Assembly: GCF_026619435.1 (NCBI RefSeq)
Contig: NZ_JAOVZQ010000001.1
Location: 3,045,501 to 3,109,500 of the forward strand
Direction of reading: 5' to 3'
Length of the DNA stretch: 64,000 nucleotides
Source of the DNA: Hoeflea ulvae
GTDB taxonomy: Bacteria; Pseudomonadota; Alphaproteobacteria; Rhizobiales; Rhizobiaceae
The position numbers and the translations under genes are program-made. The notes beneath the pieces were generated by a model. That model did not search any database. It was not told the DNA's origin and saw only the letters and a program-made list of their open reading frames with translations. Shown here one piece after another: positions 29,249 to 38,084 of this stretch (positions are counted from its first letter, which is position 1; every line of letters begins with the position of its first letter).

Positions 29249-32043
29249 TCGATGGCCTGCACCATCTTTTCCTTTTGATCGAGAAGGCCGGTCAGTTTCT
29301 CGCGTTCGGCCAGAACGACTTCCGGCTTTGCATTGGCAACAAACTTCTCGTTGCCGAGCTTGCGCTCGATCTTGTCGATGTCGTCACCGAGCTTGGACAA
29401 GGCCTTTTCGAGGCGTGCCTTTTCCGCCGTCAAATCGATCAGCTCGCCAAGCGGCAGGCAGGCAGTCGCCTCACCCACGACGATCTGCGCCGATCCGCCC
29501 GGCACCGCGTTTTCGAGCACGATATCGGTCACCCGGGCCAGTTGCCGGATCGCCGGCTCGTGGCGAACCAGCCGCTCGCCGGTCGTCGCGCTGGTTCCGA
29601 CCATCACCAATTGCGACTTGGCAGATGGCGGCACGTTCATTTCCGCGCGAACCGAGCGCAAGCCGGAAACCAGTTCGATCAGCCAGTTGATTTCGCCGGC
29701 GGCTTCGGTGTCCTCGAACACAGGCTCCGGCCAGGACGCATGGCACGCCAGTCCGGCGTCAGCCCCTGCCAGGTGCTCCCAGAGCTCTTCGGTCATGAAC
29801 GGCATGAACGGATGCAGCAGCTTGACCGCCTCGCTCAGCACATGTGCCGCACAGGCACGCGCCTCGACCTTGGCGGCCTCGTCCTCACCGTTGAACACCG
29901 GCTTGAGCAGTTCCAGGTACCAGTCGCAGACCTGGTTCCAGACAAAGCGGTACAGCGCGCTTGACGCCTCGTTGAACTTGTAGGCCTCGATCGCGGCCTT
30001 GACCTCGTTCGAGGTCCGGGTCAGTTCGGTCAGGATCCAGCGGTTGATCGTCAGCTTGGCGCCGGCCGGATCGAAACCGGGATCGAGCACCGCACCGTTC
30101 ATGTCGGCAAAGCGCGTGGCGTTCCACAGCTTGGTGCCAAAATTGCGGTAGCCGGCAATGCGCGAAGGGTCGAGCTTCACGTCCCTGCCCTGGGCTGCCA
30201 TGATCGCAAGCGTGAAGCGCAGCGCATCTGCGCCATATTCGTCGATCAGGTCCAGCGGATCGATCACATTGCCCTTCGACTTGGACATCTTGGCGCCATG
30301 CATGTCGCGCACCAGCGCGTGCACATAGACCGTGTGGAACGGCTCTTCCTTCATGAAGTGCAGGCCCATCATCATCATCCGGGCGACCCAGAAGAAGATG
30401 ATGTCGAAACCGGTGACCAGCACGTCGGTCTGGTAGTATTTGTCGAGTTCGGGTGTCTTGTCGGGCCAGCCGAGCGTCGAGAACGGCCACAGCGCCGAAG
30501 AAAACCAGGTGTCGAGCACATCCTCGTCGCGTTCGAGGATCTCGCCGGGCTTGAAGTTCTCGAGCTTCTCCTCGACCCAGGCCTTCCATGGTCCTTCATG
30601 GGCAAGATAATGCTGGATTGCCGCTTCAAGCGCGGTTTCCTCGTCCTTTTCGACAAACACCTGGCCATCGGGACCGTACCAGGCCGGGATCTGGTGTCCC
30701 CACCACAATTGCCGCGAGATGCACCAAGGCTGGATGTTTTCCATCCAGTCAAAATAGGTCTTTTCCCAGTTCTTCGGGACGAAATTGGTCCGCCCTTCGC
30801 GCACGCTCTCGATCGCCGGCTTGGCCATCTCGGAAGCATTGACATACCACTGGTCGGTCAGGAACGGTTCGATCGGCACGCCGCCGCGGTCGCCATGCGG
30901 CACCTGGTGGGTATGCGGCTCGATATGGTCGAGCAGCCCGATCTCATCCATTTTCGCGACAATTTCCTTGCGCGCGGCAAAGCGGTCCATGCCATCGATT
31001 TCCTCGATGACCTCGATCAGCTTGCCTTCGACCTTGAGGCCGTCGAGGAAATCCTCATTGTCCTTCAGCGTCACCCGCGCGTCGGTGGTCAGAATATTGA
31101 TTGCCTTGAGATGATGCCGTCGGCCGACTTCAAAATCGTTGAAATCATGCGCTGGCGTAATCTTGACAGCGCCCGAACCGGCCGTTTCATCGGCATAGTC
31201 ATCACCGACGATTTTGATACGGCGGCCGACCAGCGGAAGGATCGCGTCCTTGCCTATCAGGTCTTTGTAGCGGGCATCCTCGGGATTGACCGCGATGGCC
31301 GTGTCGCCGAGCATGGTTTCGGGCCGCGTGGTGGCGACGATGATGTAATCGCGGGTTTCATAGCTGTAGGCCTCTGTATCCTCGTCAAAGGACACCGGAA
31401 ACTCATAGGTGGCACCATCGGCCAGCGGATAGCGGAAATGCCACAGATTGCCCTGGATCTCGATCTGCTCGACTTCCAGGTCCGAAATGGCCGTCAGCAG
31501 CTTCGGGTCCCAGTTGACCAGCCGCTTGTCCTTGTAGATCAGACCTTCCTTGTAGAGGCTGACAAAGACCTCCAGCACGGCGCGCGACAGCCCCTCGTCC
31601 ATGGTGAAGCGTTCGCGCGACCAGTCGCACGATGCACCGAGCCGCTTGAGCTGGTTGAAAATGATTCCGCCGGATTCATCCTTCCAGTTCCAGATCCGCT
31701 CGACAAAGGCCTCGCGGCCGATCTCATGCCGGTTGGGCTCCTGGCGCTCGGCCAGTTGCCGCTCGACCACCATCTGGGTGGCGATGCCGGCATGGTCCAT
31801 GCCCGGCTGCCACAACACATCGCGGCCGCGCATGCGCTGAAACCGCACCATGATGTCCTGGAGCGTGTTGTTGAGCGCGTGCCCCATATGCAGCGAGCCG
31901 GTCACGTTCGGCGGCGGAATCACGATGCAGAACGGTTCCGCGCCGGGCTTGGCGCCGGCGCCGGCTGCAAATGCATTTGCATCCGCCCAGCGTGTCGCGA
32001 TTTTGGGTTCTATGGCGGCGGCGTCATAGGTTTTTTCGAGCAT
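29227..32043 (-). CDS. valS: Valine--tRNA ligase
   Basis: This 938-residue class I synthetase charges tRNA-Val and edits mischarged threonine. HIGH motif PPNVTGSLHMGHALNN is near residues 43-58. The editing domain includes TTRPETMLGDTA, and KMSKSKGNVIDP is near 580. The C-terminal coiled coil (about 870-935, rich in Lys, Glu and Leu) is the usual tRNA-binding arm. It lies downstream of popZ on the same strand with a 235-base gap. The gap holds a 12-base perfect palindrome (32144-32155) but no recognised regulatory element. Confidence 0.97.
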   Translation of the reverse strand: MLEKTYDAAAIEPKIATRWADANAFAAGAGAKPGAEPFCIVIPPPNVTGSLHMGHALNNTLQDIMVRFQRMRGRDVLWQPGMDHAGIATQMVVERQLAERQEPNRHEIGREAFVERIWNWKDESGGIIFNQLKRLGASCDWSRERFTMDEGLSRAVLEVFVSLYKEGLIYKDKRLVNWDPKLLTAISDLEVEQIEIQGNLWHFRYPLADGATYEFPVSFDEDTEAYSYETRDYIIVATTRPETMLGDTAIAVNPEDARYKDLIGKDAILPLVGRRIKIVGDDYADETAGSGAVKITPAHDFNDFEVGRRHHLKAINILTTDARVTLKDNEDFLDGLKVEGKLIEVIEEIDGMDRFAARKEIVAKMDEIGLLDHIEPHTHQVPHGDRGGVPIEPFLTDQWYVNASEMAKPAIESVREGRTNFVPKNWEKTYFDWMENIQPWCISRQLWWGHQIPAWYGPDGQVFVEKDEETALEAAIQHYLAHEGPWKAWVEEKLENFKPGEILERDEDVLDTWFSSALWPFSTLGWPDKTPELDKYYQTDVLVTGFDIIFFWVARMMMMGLHFMKEEPFHTVYVHALVRDMHGAKMSKSKGNVIDPLDLIDEYGADALRFTLAIMAAQGRDVKLDPSRIAGYRNFGTKLWNATRFADMNGAVLDPGFDPAGAKLTINRWILTELTRTSNEVKAAIEAYKFNEASSALYRFVWNQVCDWYLELLKPVFNGEDEAAKVEARACAAHVLSEAVKLLHPFMPFMTEELWEHLAGADAGLACHASWPEPVFEDTEAAGEINWLIELVSGLRSVRAEMNVPPSAKSQLVMVGTSATTGERLVRHEPAIRQLARVTDIVLENAVPGGSAQIVVGEATACLPLGELIDLTAEKARLEKALSKLGDDIDKIERKLGNEKFVANAKPEVVLAEREKLTGLLDQKEKMVQAIERVSQSG

Positions 32044-32278
32044 AATCGGGGAACCGTTTGCATCTGAAGGGACTGGTCAGTGATAAACCGGAACGGGGGT
32101 GTGAAGTCAACTGAACCGCACTGCGGCCTGACGTCATCCTGACCGCGATATCGCGTGCAGCCCGACAGCTTCGCCCCCCGGCTCAGCCAGCAAGGCGGGA
32201 TCGGACGCCGCTGTCGCCGCGCCACAGGCCCCGCGGGGCCGAGGCTTTTAAAAGTTGATTGTCAGGAACAGCCTGGCG

Positions 32279-33112
32279 TCAGCGGTTTCCGCGCGACACC
32301 CGCTCGATTTCTTCCCGCACCAGCCGTTCGACCAGCGTCGGCAGGTTGTCGTCAAGCCATTGCGTCAGCATCGGCTTGAGCATTTCCTCGGCAATCTCGT
32401 CAAAGGACCGGCGTTGCCCTGCAGCGATGGCGGCACCGAGCTCGTCAAAGGCGGCAGCCACCTTTTCTCCGGTGTGCAGCGAGACCAGCTGACCGGTGCT
32501 CTCGGACGGCCGCGCAGCAGCAACCGGTTTGGGTTGCGCCGGAGCAGGTTCGGGTTGGGCGGTTTTCGCGGATTCCGGCTCGGGGCGCGCCGCTTCCGCA
32601 GCAACCGCCGCTTCGGGCCGTTCCTGCCGGGTTTCAGGAGTTACCATCATGCGCAACACCGGCGCTTCCACCGGCTCGTCGGAGGTCAGCGCGTCGCGAA
32701 GCTCTTCCGCTGCGGCGTCGTCCATATCGGCAAAAAATTCGGCGCCGGCGTCACTTTCGACGCGATCGATGGCCTGGCTGGCCGGTTCCACCATCTTCGG
32801 TGTCTGGGCGACAAGACGAGCATGGGTCGCAACTTCAGCCAGCGATACCGGCGCGGCGGCCGGTGCCCGCGCGGCTTCCACATCCCCGGCGTCCGCAGTC
32901 TCTGCATCGTCCATCATCTGCTCGGGCGCATGGTCGTCCTCGGACTCCTGGTCGGCCGTTTCATCGGAAGTTCCGGCCCGGTCGAACCTGTCCATCTTAT
33001 CGAATGCGGTCGGGGTCTCGCCTTCCTCGGGCTCATTGTTTTCAATGATCCTTCGGATGGAAGCCAGAATTTCTTCCATTGACGGTTCGCGCTGTGCGCC
33101 TGCCTGACCCAT
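32279..33112 (-). CDS. popZ: Polar organizing protein PopZ (DUF2497)
   Basis: This 277-residue protein has the PopZ plan. A short N-terminal helix EPSMEEILASIRRII (about 9-23) recruits partners. A long acidic, proline- and alanine-rich disordered middle follows, and a C-terminal oligomerisation region includes MLKPMLTQWLDDNLPTLVERLVREEI. PopZ forms a polar matrix that tethers ParB-bound origins and cell-cycle kinases in alphaproteobacteria. The middle is longer than in Caulobacter PopZ (177 residues), as in other rhizobia. It lies between tolC and valS, a conserved position. Confidence 0.92.
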   Translation of the reverse strand: MGQAGAQREPSMEEILASIRRIIENNEPEEGETPTAFDKMDRFDRAGTSDETADQESEDDHAPEQMMDDAETADAGDVEAARAPAAAPVSLAEVATHARLVAQTPKMVEPASQAIDRVESDAGAEFFADMDDAAAEELRDALTSDEPVEAPVLRMMVTPETRQERPEAAVAAEAARPEPESAKTAQPEPAPAQPKPVAAARPSESTGQLVSLHTGEKVAAAFDELGAAIAAGQRRSFDEIAEEMLKPMLTQWLDDNLPTLVERLVREEIERVSRGNR

Positions 33113-33341
33113 GATTACGCTCCATTACTCTCGTCACCTGGCTCTTGCGAACCGGCGAATCACCTGATCAGTCTACGGCATTGCCGACGACATGAGAATC
33201 ACGCCGTGGCAAGTCTGCGTCTTCATGCACAGGAATTCACATTGCCGCGGCAGGCGGCGGCGGCGGCGCCGGCCCCGCCACGCCAACCCGCGCAAGAGGC
33301 GCCGGTGCGGGCAGACAGGCCGTGTGAGCGGCGGGCCCATG

Positions 33342-33364
33342 AAAAAGGGCGGGAAATCCCGCCC
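33342..33364 (-). terminator. Intrinsic terminator after tolC
   Basis: Perfect seven-base stem (33347-33353 and 33358-33364, gggcggg / cccgccc) with a four-base loop is followed on the minus strand by TTTTT, 38 bases past the tolC stop. This is a textbook Rho-independent terminator. Confidence 0.9.
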
Positions 33365-33401
33365 TGCAATCTGTTTCGGTCAGGAACCGGAAGCTGCCGG
33401 T

Positions 33402-34754
33402 TCAGCGTCCGTCGACCGTGCGAAGGCCGAACCAGCGGTCCTTTGTCGCTTCGTAGTGAATCTCGGGCTTGTAATTGGCCACCTGCAGGCCCAACCGGTC
33501 GATGGTCAGCTTGCCGGTGGATGCCAGCACCGAATAGGCGGCGACGATGGCGTTGCGTTCCGACTGCGAAATGGCTTCCTTGGCGTTGAGCACGGTCTGC
33601 TGCGCATTGAGCACGTCGAGCGTGGTGCGCTGTCCGACGCGGCGTTCCTCGACCACGCCGTTCAAAGCCAGGTTGGATGCGGCGAGCTGCGCCTTGTTGG
33701 CTTCAATCGTCGCGAGTGCGGCTTCCATCTGGGTCCAGGACGAGACCACCGACTGCTCAATGGCGCGGCGGGCCCGGTCCACCAGAATGCGTTGCTGGCC
33801 GAGCTGCTCCTTGGCCTGCCGGACGGTCGCGGAGGCCGCACCGCCCTGGTAGAGCGGAATGGTCACTTTTGCCTGCACCTGCGCGGTGCTGACGCCGCCG
33901 TCACCTTCGGCAACCAAGCCGCTGACGCTGACGCCGGGCAGAAATGTGCCTTCCTTGGACTTGACGTTGAAACCGGCCGCATCGACGCCGAAAAGGGCGG
34001 CCAGCACCGTTGGATGTTCGGTTGTGCCCTGTGCAACCGCCCGGTCCAGAGTGCCCGGAAGCAGCTTGCGCGGCAGCGAAACCGACTGCAGGCTCTTGGG
34101 AACCGTGCCGACGATCTGGGCGTAGACCGCGGCACTGGACTTGGCCTGGGCAATGGCGGCGGTCAGGCTGGCGCGGGCGCCGGCAAGCTCTGCCTCGGAC
34201 AGGCTGACATCGGTCCGCGTGCTTTCGCCGACATCAAACCGCGCCTTGGCTGCGGAAAACTGTTCCTGCAGGAAGGCGATGTTCTGCTGACGATAGGCCA
34301 CGATCTGGTTGTCGCGGTTGACATTGGCATAGGCCTCGACGGTGGCGAGGAGGATGTCGATTTCCGTGCCGCGCAGGTTTTCCCGGCCGGCAAAGACCTG
34401 GGCCTCGGCGGCACGCACATTGTTGCGCGTCTGAAATCCGTCAAACAGCGACTGGTTGATCGACACGCCGATGCTGGAGGAATTGGTGGTAAACCCGCTT
34501 GTGTTCGTCGACGTGGCGACCGCTTCCGCCGCAATGGTCGGACGGTAGCCCGATTTCGCGAGCGCCACCCCTTCGTCGGTCGCGCGCAATCCCGCGCGGG
34601 CCGCATTCAGATCCGGATTGTTCTCGTAGGCCTTGGCCATCGCCTGGTAGAGCGATTCCGCGGAAACGGGCTGGGCAGCCAGGACTGACGCCGAAATCAG
34701 GGCGAGGCAGGCAATCGAATTTTTGACAAACGACACGAATAGATACTCCAACAT
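33402..34754 (-). CDS. tolC: TolC family outer membrane efflux protein
   Basis: This 450-residue outer-membrane channel has a signal peptide cleaved near PVSAES. Two duplicated halves contain the coiled-coil helices and strands of TolC: NPDLNAARAGLRATDE and the second-half RRAIEQSVVSSWTQMEAA. EERRVGQRTTLDVLNAQQ is the classic TolC C-terminal signature. It serves type I secretion and multidrug efflux, and its inner-membrane partners are not in the window. The ATG at 34754 lacks a ribosome binding site. A GTG at 34736 has GGAG nine bases upstream and may be the true start. Confidence 0.93.
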   Translation of the reverse strand: MLEYLFVSFVKNSIACLALISASVLAAQPVSAESLYQAMAKAYENNPDLNAARAGLRATDEGVALAKSGYRPTIAAEAVATSTNTSGFTTNSSSIGVSINQSLFDGFQTRNNVRAAEAQVFAGRENLRGTEIDILLATVEAYANVNRDNQIVAYRQQNIAFLQEQFSAAKARFDVGESTRTDVSLSEAELAGARASLTAAIAQAKSSAAVYAQIVGTVPKSLQSVSLPRKLLPGTLDRAVAQGTTEHPTVLAALFGVDAAGFNVKSKEGTFLPGVSVSGLVAEGDGGVSTAQVQAKVTIPLYQGGAASATVRQAKEQLGQQRILVDRARRAIEQSVVSSWTQMEAALATIEANKAQLAASNLALNGVVEERRVGQRTTLDVLNAQQTVLNAKEAISQSERNAIVAAYSVLASTGKLTIDRLGLQVANYKPEIHYEATKDRWFGLRTVDGR

Positions 34755-34934
34755 GCGCGGAACCAATGTCCAAGACTGCGCAGGACACGATCATGGTGTA
34801 GATATAACATATGATGGCTAGCGCCGCCTGACGCAATCACACAAGTCCGGCATTGGCCAATAATCCCGGCCACGTTGCCGTCGCGCAACAGCGCGACAAT
34901 TGGCAGCATGACTCCGCAGCTTCCCCGAACAGGT

Positions 34935-35609
34935 TTAGAAAACGAATTCTGCCGCCTTGCGAAAACCCGGCAACGGCTTGACGGATATGTTGAATGCGGG
35001 CCGGCCCGAAACAACGCCGCCATCCTTGACGAAGACATAGGCCTCTGCCGAAAGCCCGGTGCCAATGGCCGCGACCAGTCTGCCGCCCTCGCGTAATTGC
35101 TCGAACAGCGTTTCGGGGATTGTCTCGACAGCGCCATTGAAGAAGATCCGGTCATAGGGTCCCTCGCTGGGATAGCCCTTTTCCAGATCACCGGTGACCA
35201 CGGCCACATTGTCATAGCCGGTGTCGCTGAGCTTGGCGCTCGAGGCCTCGGCCAGCACCGGATCGCACTCGACCGCAACCACCGAGCCCGCCAGCAGCGA
35301 CAGCAACGCCGCCGAGTAGCCGACGCCGGACCCGATCTGAAGCACCACGTGATCGCGGTTGATCTGCGCCAGCTGCAGCATCTTGGCCAGCGGCGAAGGC
35401 TCCATGACGAAACGGGGAACGCCGTCTTCGCCGCCGGACGAGATCTGCAGGTCGCTATCGATATAGGCCAGCGGCTTGAGCGGCGTGGGAAGGAAATCCT
35501 CGCGCGCAACCGTCAGAAACGCTTTCAACACCGAATGCGATGTGACGTCGGTTGTGCGGATCTGGTTATCCACCATCTTCTGGCGCGCGTCTTGATAGTC
35601 GGTGCCCAT
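34935..35609 (-). CDS. Protein-L-isoaspartate O-methyltransferase family protein (second copy)
   Basis: This 224-residue Pcm-type methyltransferase has the SAM-binding loop QIGSGVGYSAALL in place of the usual GTGSGY, and the family segments MVDNQIRTTDV, REDFLP and PSPLAKMLQ. The start at 35609 has GGAGAG upstream. It lies between tolC and the tRNA-Cys gene, a stable place in rhizobia. Divergence from the surE-linked copy (7741-8394) suggests a different substrate, but the residues seen do not show which. Isoaspartate repair is the default assignment. Confidence 0.85.
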   Translation of the reverse strand: MGTDYQDARQKMVDNQIRTTDVTSHSVLKAFLTVAREDFLPTPLKPLAYIDSDLQISSGGEDGVPRFVMEPSPLAKMLQLAQINRDHVVLQIGSGVGYSAALLSLLAGSVVAVECDPVLAEASSAKLSDTGYDNVAVVTGDLEKGYPSEGPYDRIFFNGAVETIPETLFEQLREGGRLVAAIGTGLSAEAYVFVKDGGVVSGRPAFNISVKPLPGFRKAAEFVF

Positions 35610-35754
35610 TTGGTCTCTCCGGTGCATCTCGTCTGGGCTTTCATTAAAGCGCCGTACCGGGAGTTTCAAGCTGAACCATGCCGGGGCGGACCGAATTCAC
35701 TGTTTTCAACCGGCCCACGACAGCAGAAAGCGGGCCTTGCCGCCAAGATGCCTC

Positions 35755-35783
35755 TTGCGCCGGTGTGATTCTCCGTCTATTTG
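35755..35783 (+). promoter_or_regulatory. Candidate promoter of tRNA-Cys
   Basis: TTGCGC (35755-35760) and TATTTG (35778-35783) are 17 bases apart, about 30 bases before the tRNA. It is weak in both hexamers. Confidence 0.3.
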
Positions 35784-35811
35784 CCAGCCGTCCGGTCATT
35801 GATCGGCCAGA

Positions 35812-35885
35812 GGCCTCGTGGCGGAGTGGTTACGCAGAGGACTGCAAATCCTTGCACCCCGGTTCGATTCCGGGCGAGGCCTCCA
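35812..35885 (+). tRNA. tRNA-Cys (GCA anticodon)
   Basis: The 74-base cloverleaf has a seven-pair acceptor stem (GGCCTCG with CGAGGCC), anticodon GCA within CTGCAAA, and T arm GGTTCGATTCC. The discriminator is U, as expected for tRNA-Cys, and the CCA is encoded. Confidence 0.96.
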
Positions 35886-35887
35886 AT

Positions 35888-36199
35888 TCAATCACCAGAT
35901 TCATTGCTTTCAGTAGTCTTGGTTACCGTGCTGGCCGCGTTCTTCCCCCGGCGGCGTTCGGTGCGCACCACGAACTGCCTGCGCCAGCGCCGCACAGCGG
36001 GCAGATCCTGCGACAGCACCAGCAGCCCGAGCGGAATCATCCAGAACCCGAGGATCGGCAGGAATCCCAGCGTTCCGCCTGCAACAAGGCCGGTGCCGAG
36101 CGCGATGCGCATCCGCGGATGGCGCGGCAGCCGGAAATTCCTGCCGCCGATGCGGACGTCGCCACGGGCGGCGTTGAACTGGAAGAAGCGTTTCGTCAT
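35888..36199 (-). CDS. Small membrane protein of unknown function
   Basis: This 103-residue protein has a basic N-terminus (TKRFFQF, RIGGRNFRLPRHPRMRI), two closely spaced hydrophobic helices (about 32-62, Gly/Leu-rich with PILGFWMIPLG), then a basic tail with RRWRRQ. It resembles a short membrane protein family common in rhizobia, without a known role. I prefer the ATG at 36199, since the family starts near MTKRF. An ATG at 36244 would add 15 residues. It lies opposite to and between the two tRNA genes, ending three bases from tRNA-Cys. Confidence 0.7.
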   Translation of the reverse strand: MTKRFFQFNAARGDVRIGGRNFRLPRHPRMRIALGTGLVAGGTLGFLPILGFWMIPLGLLVLSQDLPAVRRWRRQFVVRTERRRGKNAASTVTKTTESNESGD

Positions 36200-36306
36200 T
36201 TTGCTGACCGGGCCCGTTCGAAGCGATTGCGATGCGTGTTCCATACCCCGAGAGATGGGATTTCGGACGCCTGAGAACAAGATAGTCGCTTTTTCTTGAA
36301 AAACAG

Positions 36307-36336
36307 CTTGGCAAATCAGAGAGGCATTTGTTATAG
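36307..36336 (+). promoter_or_regulatory. Candidate promoter of tRNA-Asn
   Basis: TTGGCA (36307-36312) and TATAGG (36331-36336) are 18 bases apart, with the tRNA starting 27 bases after. Hexamers match five and four of six consensus positions. Confidence 0.4.
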
Positions 36337-36362
36337 GCCCCACACGCTGCTTCAAGCAGTGA

Positions 36363-36437
36363 TCCCCGGTAGCTCAGTGGTAGAGCAATCGACTGTTAAT
36401 CGATCGGTCGCTGGTTCGAATCCGGCCCGGGGAGCCA
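36363..36437 (+). tRNA. tRNA-Asn (GTT anticodon)
   Basis: The 75-base cloverleaf has acceptor stem TCCCCGG with CCGGGGA, D arm GCTCAGTGGTAGAGC, anticodon GTT within CTGTTAA, T arm GGTTCGAATCC, discriminator G and an encoded CCA. A terminator follows within ten bases. Confidence 0.97.
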
Positions 36438-36446
36438 AATTTCCAA

Positions 36447-36479
36447 AAACCGCGCCCTTTTCGGGTTGCGGTTTTTTTT
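36447..36479 (+). terminator. Intrinsic terminator after tRNA-Asn
   Basis: An imperfect hairpin (AACCGC / GCGGTT with inner CCC / GGG) is followed by a run of eight T. Confidence 0.85.
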
Positions 36480-36536
36480 GATCTCGCGCCGCAAGCCGCA
36501 ACCTCGTGAAAAATCAGCGGTCTTTCGCAAAAGCTA

Positions 36537-36566
36537 TGATCCGATTTTCCGCTTGGGCCGTAAGAC
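36537..36566 (+). promoter_or_regulatory. RpoE (ChrR-type, ECF11) promoter of the photolyase operon
   Basis: TGATCC (36537-36542), an 18-base spacer and TAAGAC (36561-36566) reproduce the -35/-10 pair and spacing known for the singlet-oxygen sigma factor RpoE of Rhodobacter sphaeroides. The predicted transcript starts near 36573, 45 bases before the photolyase ATG. The sigma factor itself is not in the window. Confidence 0.75.
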
Positions 36567-36617
36567 AGGTTCATGCAGGCTCGGCGATGTTCGCCCAATC
36601 GGAAATCAGAATTCAAG

Positions 36618-38084
36618 ATGGAACACGAGACAGACATATTGACGAAGACGGCCATTGTCTGGTTCCGCAATGATTTGCGGATCCACGACAATGCCGCGCT
36701 GGTTGCGGCAAGCCGCCACGCAGCCGTCATTCCGCTGTTCATCCGCGAGGCCGACGGCCCTGCCCGGCCACTCGGCGCGGCGCGGCGCTGGTGGCTGCAT
36801 CACTCGCTTGCCGGCCTGAGCGAAAAACTCGAGCGGCTCGGTGCGCCGCTGCACCTGATCAGCGGCGATCCCACCGAGGTGATTCCCGAGCTGGTCCGGG
36901 CCACCGGCGCATCCGCGGTCTACTGGAACCGGCGCTATGATCCGGCGCATCAGTCCACCGATGCGGATCTGAAAAACCATCTGCACTCCCTGCACATTGA
37001 TGCCGACAGCTTTGCCGGACAGCTCCTGCACGAGCCGACCCGGCTTCGGACCGGTGGCGGCACTTATTACAAGGTTTACAGTCCCTTCTGGCGGGCGCTT
37101 GAATCAGATCTTGAGACCAGTCCGCCGATGCCGCTCCCCGCGCCGGGATCTCTTGCCGCCTTTGACGGCGCGACCGACCTTGCGTCCGAATCGCTTGACG
37201 ACTGGCAATTGCTGCCGACCGGGCCAGATTGGTCGGGCGGCATTGCCAAGGCCTGGACACCCGGCGAGGACGGCGCCCACGACCGGTTGTCGGAATTCTT
37301 GGAAAACCGGCTGCGCGGCTATGCCGAACGCCGCGACATTCCCGGCAAGGCTGCAACGTCCGGCCTTTCGGCCCATCTTGCCACCGGCGAGATCACCCCG
37401 GCGCAGATCTTTGACGCCCTGAGCCAGACCGACAATGACGCTTCCAATGAAGACCGCTCGCGGTTTCGCAAGGAAATCGCCTGGCGCGAGTTCTCCTGGC
37501 ACCTGCTGGTCAACAATCCCGGCCTGCCCGACACCAATCACAATTCCAAATTCGACGCATTCCCGTGGGTCGCCGATGCCGATGCGGTATCGGCCTGGCA
37601 AAAAGGGATGACCGGTTATCCGGTGGTCGATGCCGGCATGCGCCAGCTCTGGCAGACCGGCTGGATGCACAACCGTGTCCGGATGATCGTCTCCTCCTTC
37701 CTGATCAAGCATCTGATGATCGACTGGCGCGAGGGCGAAGCCTGGTTCTGGGACACGCTCGTCGACGCCGATCCCGCCTCCAATGCCGCAAGCTGGCAAT
37801 GGGTGGCCGGTTCAGGTGCTGATGCTTCGCCCTATTACCGGATCTTCAACCCGATTCTTCAGGGCGACAAATTCGACGGCGACGGCAGCTATGTGCGCGA
37901 ATTCGTCCCCGAACTGGCTGGATTGCCCGACAAGTTCATCCACAAGCCCTGGACGGCGCCGGAAGACGTATTGCTTTCAGCCGGTATCCGCCTCGGCGAA
38001 ACCTATCCACGTCCCATTGTCGACCATCAGGCAGCGCGCCAGCGTGCGCTCGCTTCCTATAAAAGCATCAAGGATGCCGCATGA
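36618..38084 (+). CDS. phrB: Deoxyribodipyrimidine photolyase
   Basis: This 488-residue class I-type cryptochrome/photolyase repairs UV-induced pyrimidine dimers with light. The N-terminal antenna-binding Rossmann domain begins IVWFRNDLRIHDN. The FAD-binding helical domain carries EIAWREFSWHLL, GYPVVDAGMRQL, GWMHNRVRM and ASPYYRIFNP. The usual WQW triad is represented by WQWVAGSG. The start is the ATG at 36618, downstream of the predicted RpoE-type transcription start. The stop overlaps the next gene (ATGA), so it leads a four-gene coupled operon. Confidence 0.94.
   Translation: MEHETDILTKTAIVWFRNDLRIHDNAALVAASRHAAVIPLFIREADGPARPLGAARRWWLHHSLAGLSEKLERLGAPLHLISGDPTEVIPELVRATGASAVYWNRRYDPAHQSTDADLKNHLHSLHIDADSFAGQLLHEPTRLRTGGGTYYKVYSPFWRALESDLETSPPMPLPAPGSLAAFDGATDLASESLDDWQLLPTGPDWSGGIAKAWTPGEDGAHDRLSEFLENRLRGYAERRDIPGKAATSGLSAHLATGEITPAQIFDALSQTDNDASNEDRSRFRKEIAWREFSWHLLVNNPGLPDTNHNSKFDAFPWVADADAVSAWQKGMTGYPVVDAGMRQLWQTGWMHNRVRMIVSSFLIKHLMIDWREGEAWFWDTLVDADPASNAASWQWVAGSGADASPYYRIFNPILQGDKFDGDGSYVREFVPELAGLPDKFIHKPWTAPEDVLLSAGIRLGETYPRPIVDHQAARQRALASYKSIKDAA

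Noticed and set aside
32144..32155. Twelve-base perfect palindrome CGCGATATCGCG upstream of valS
   Set aside because: It is isolated, with no second copy seen near it and no known operator match. It could be chance in GC-rich DNA.
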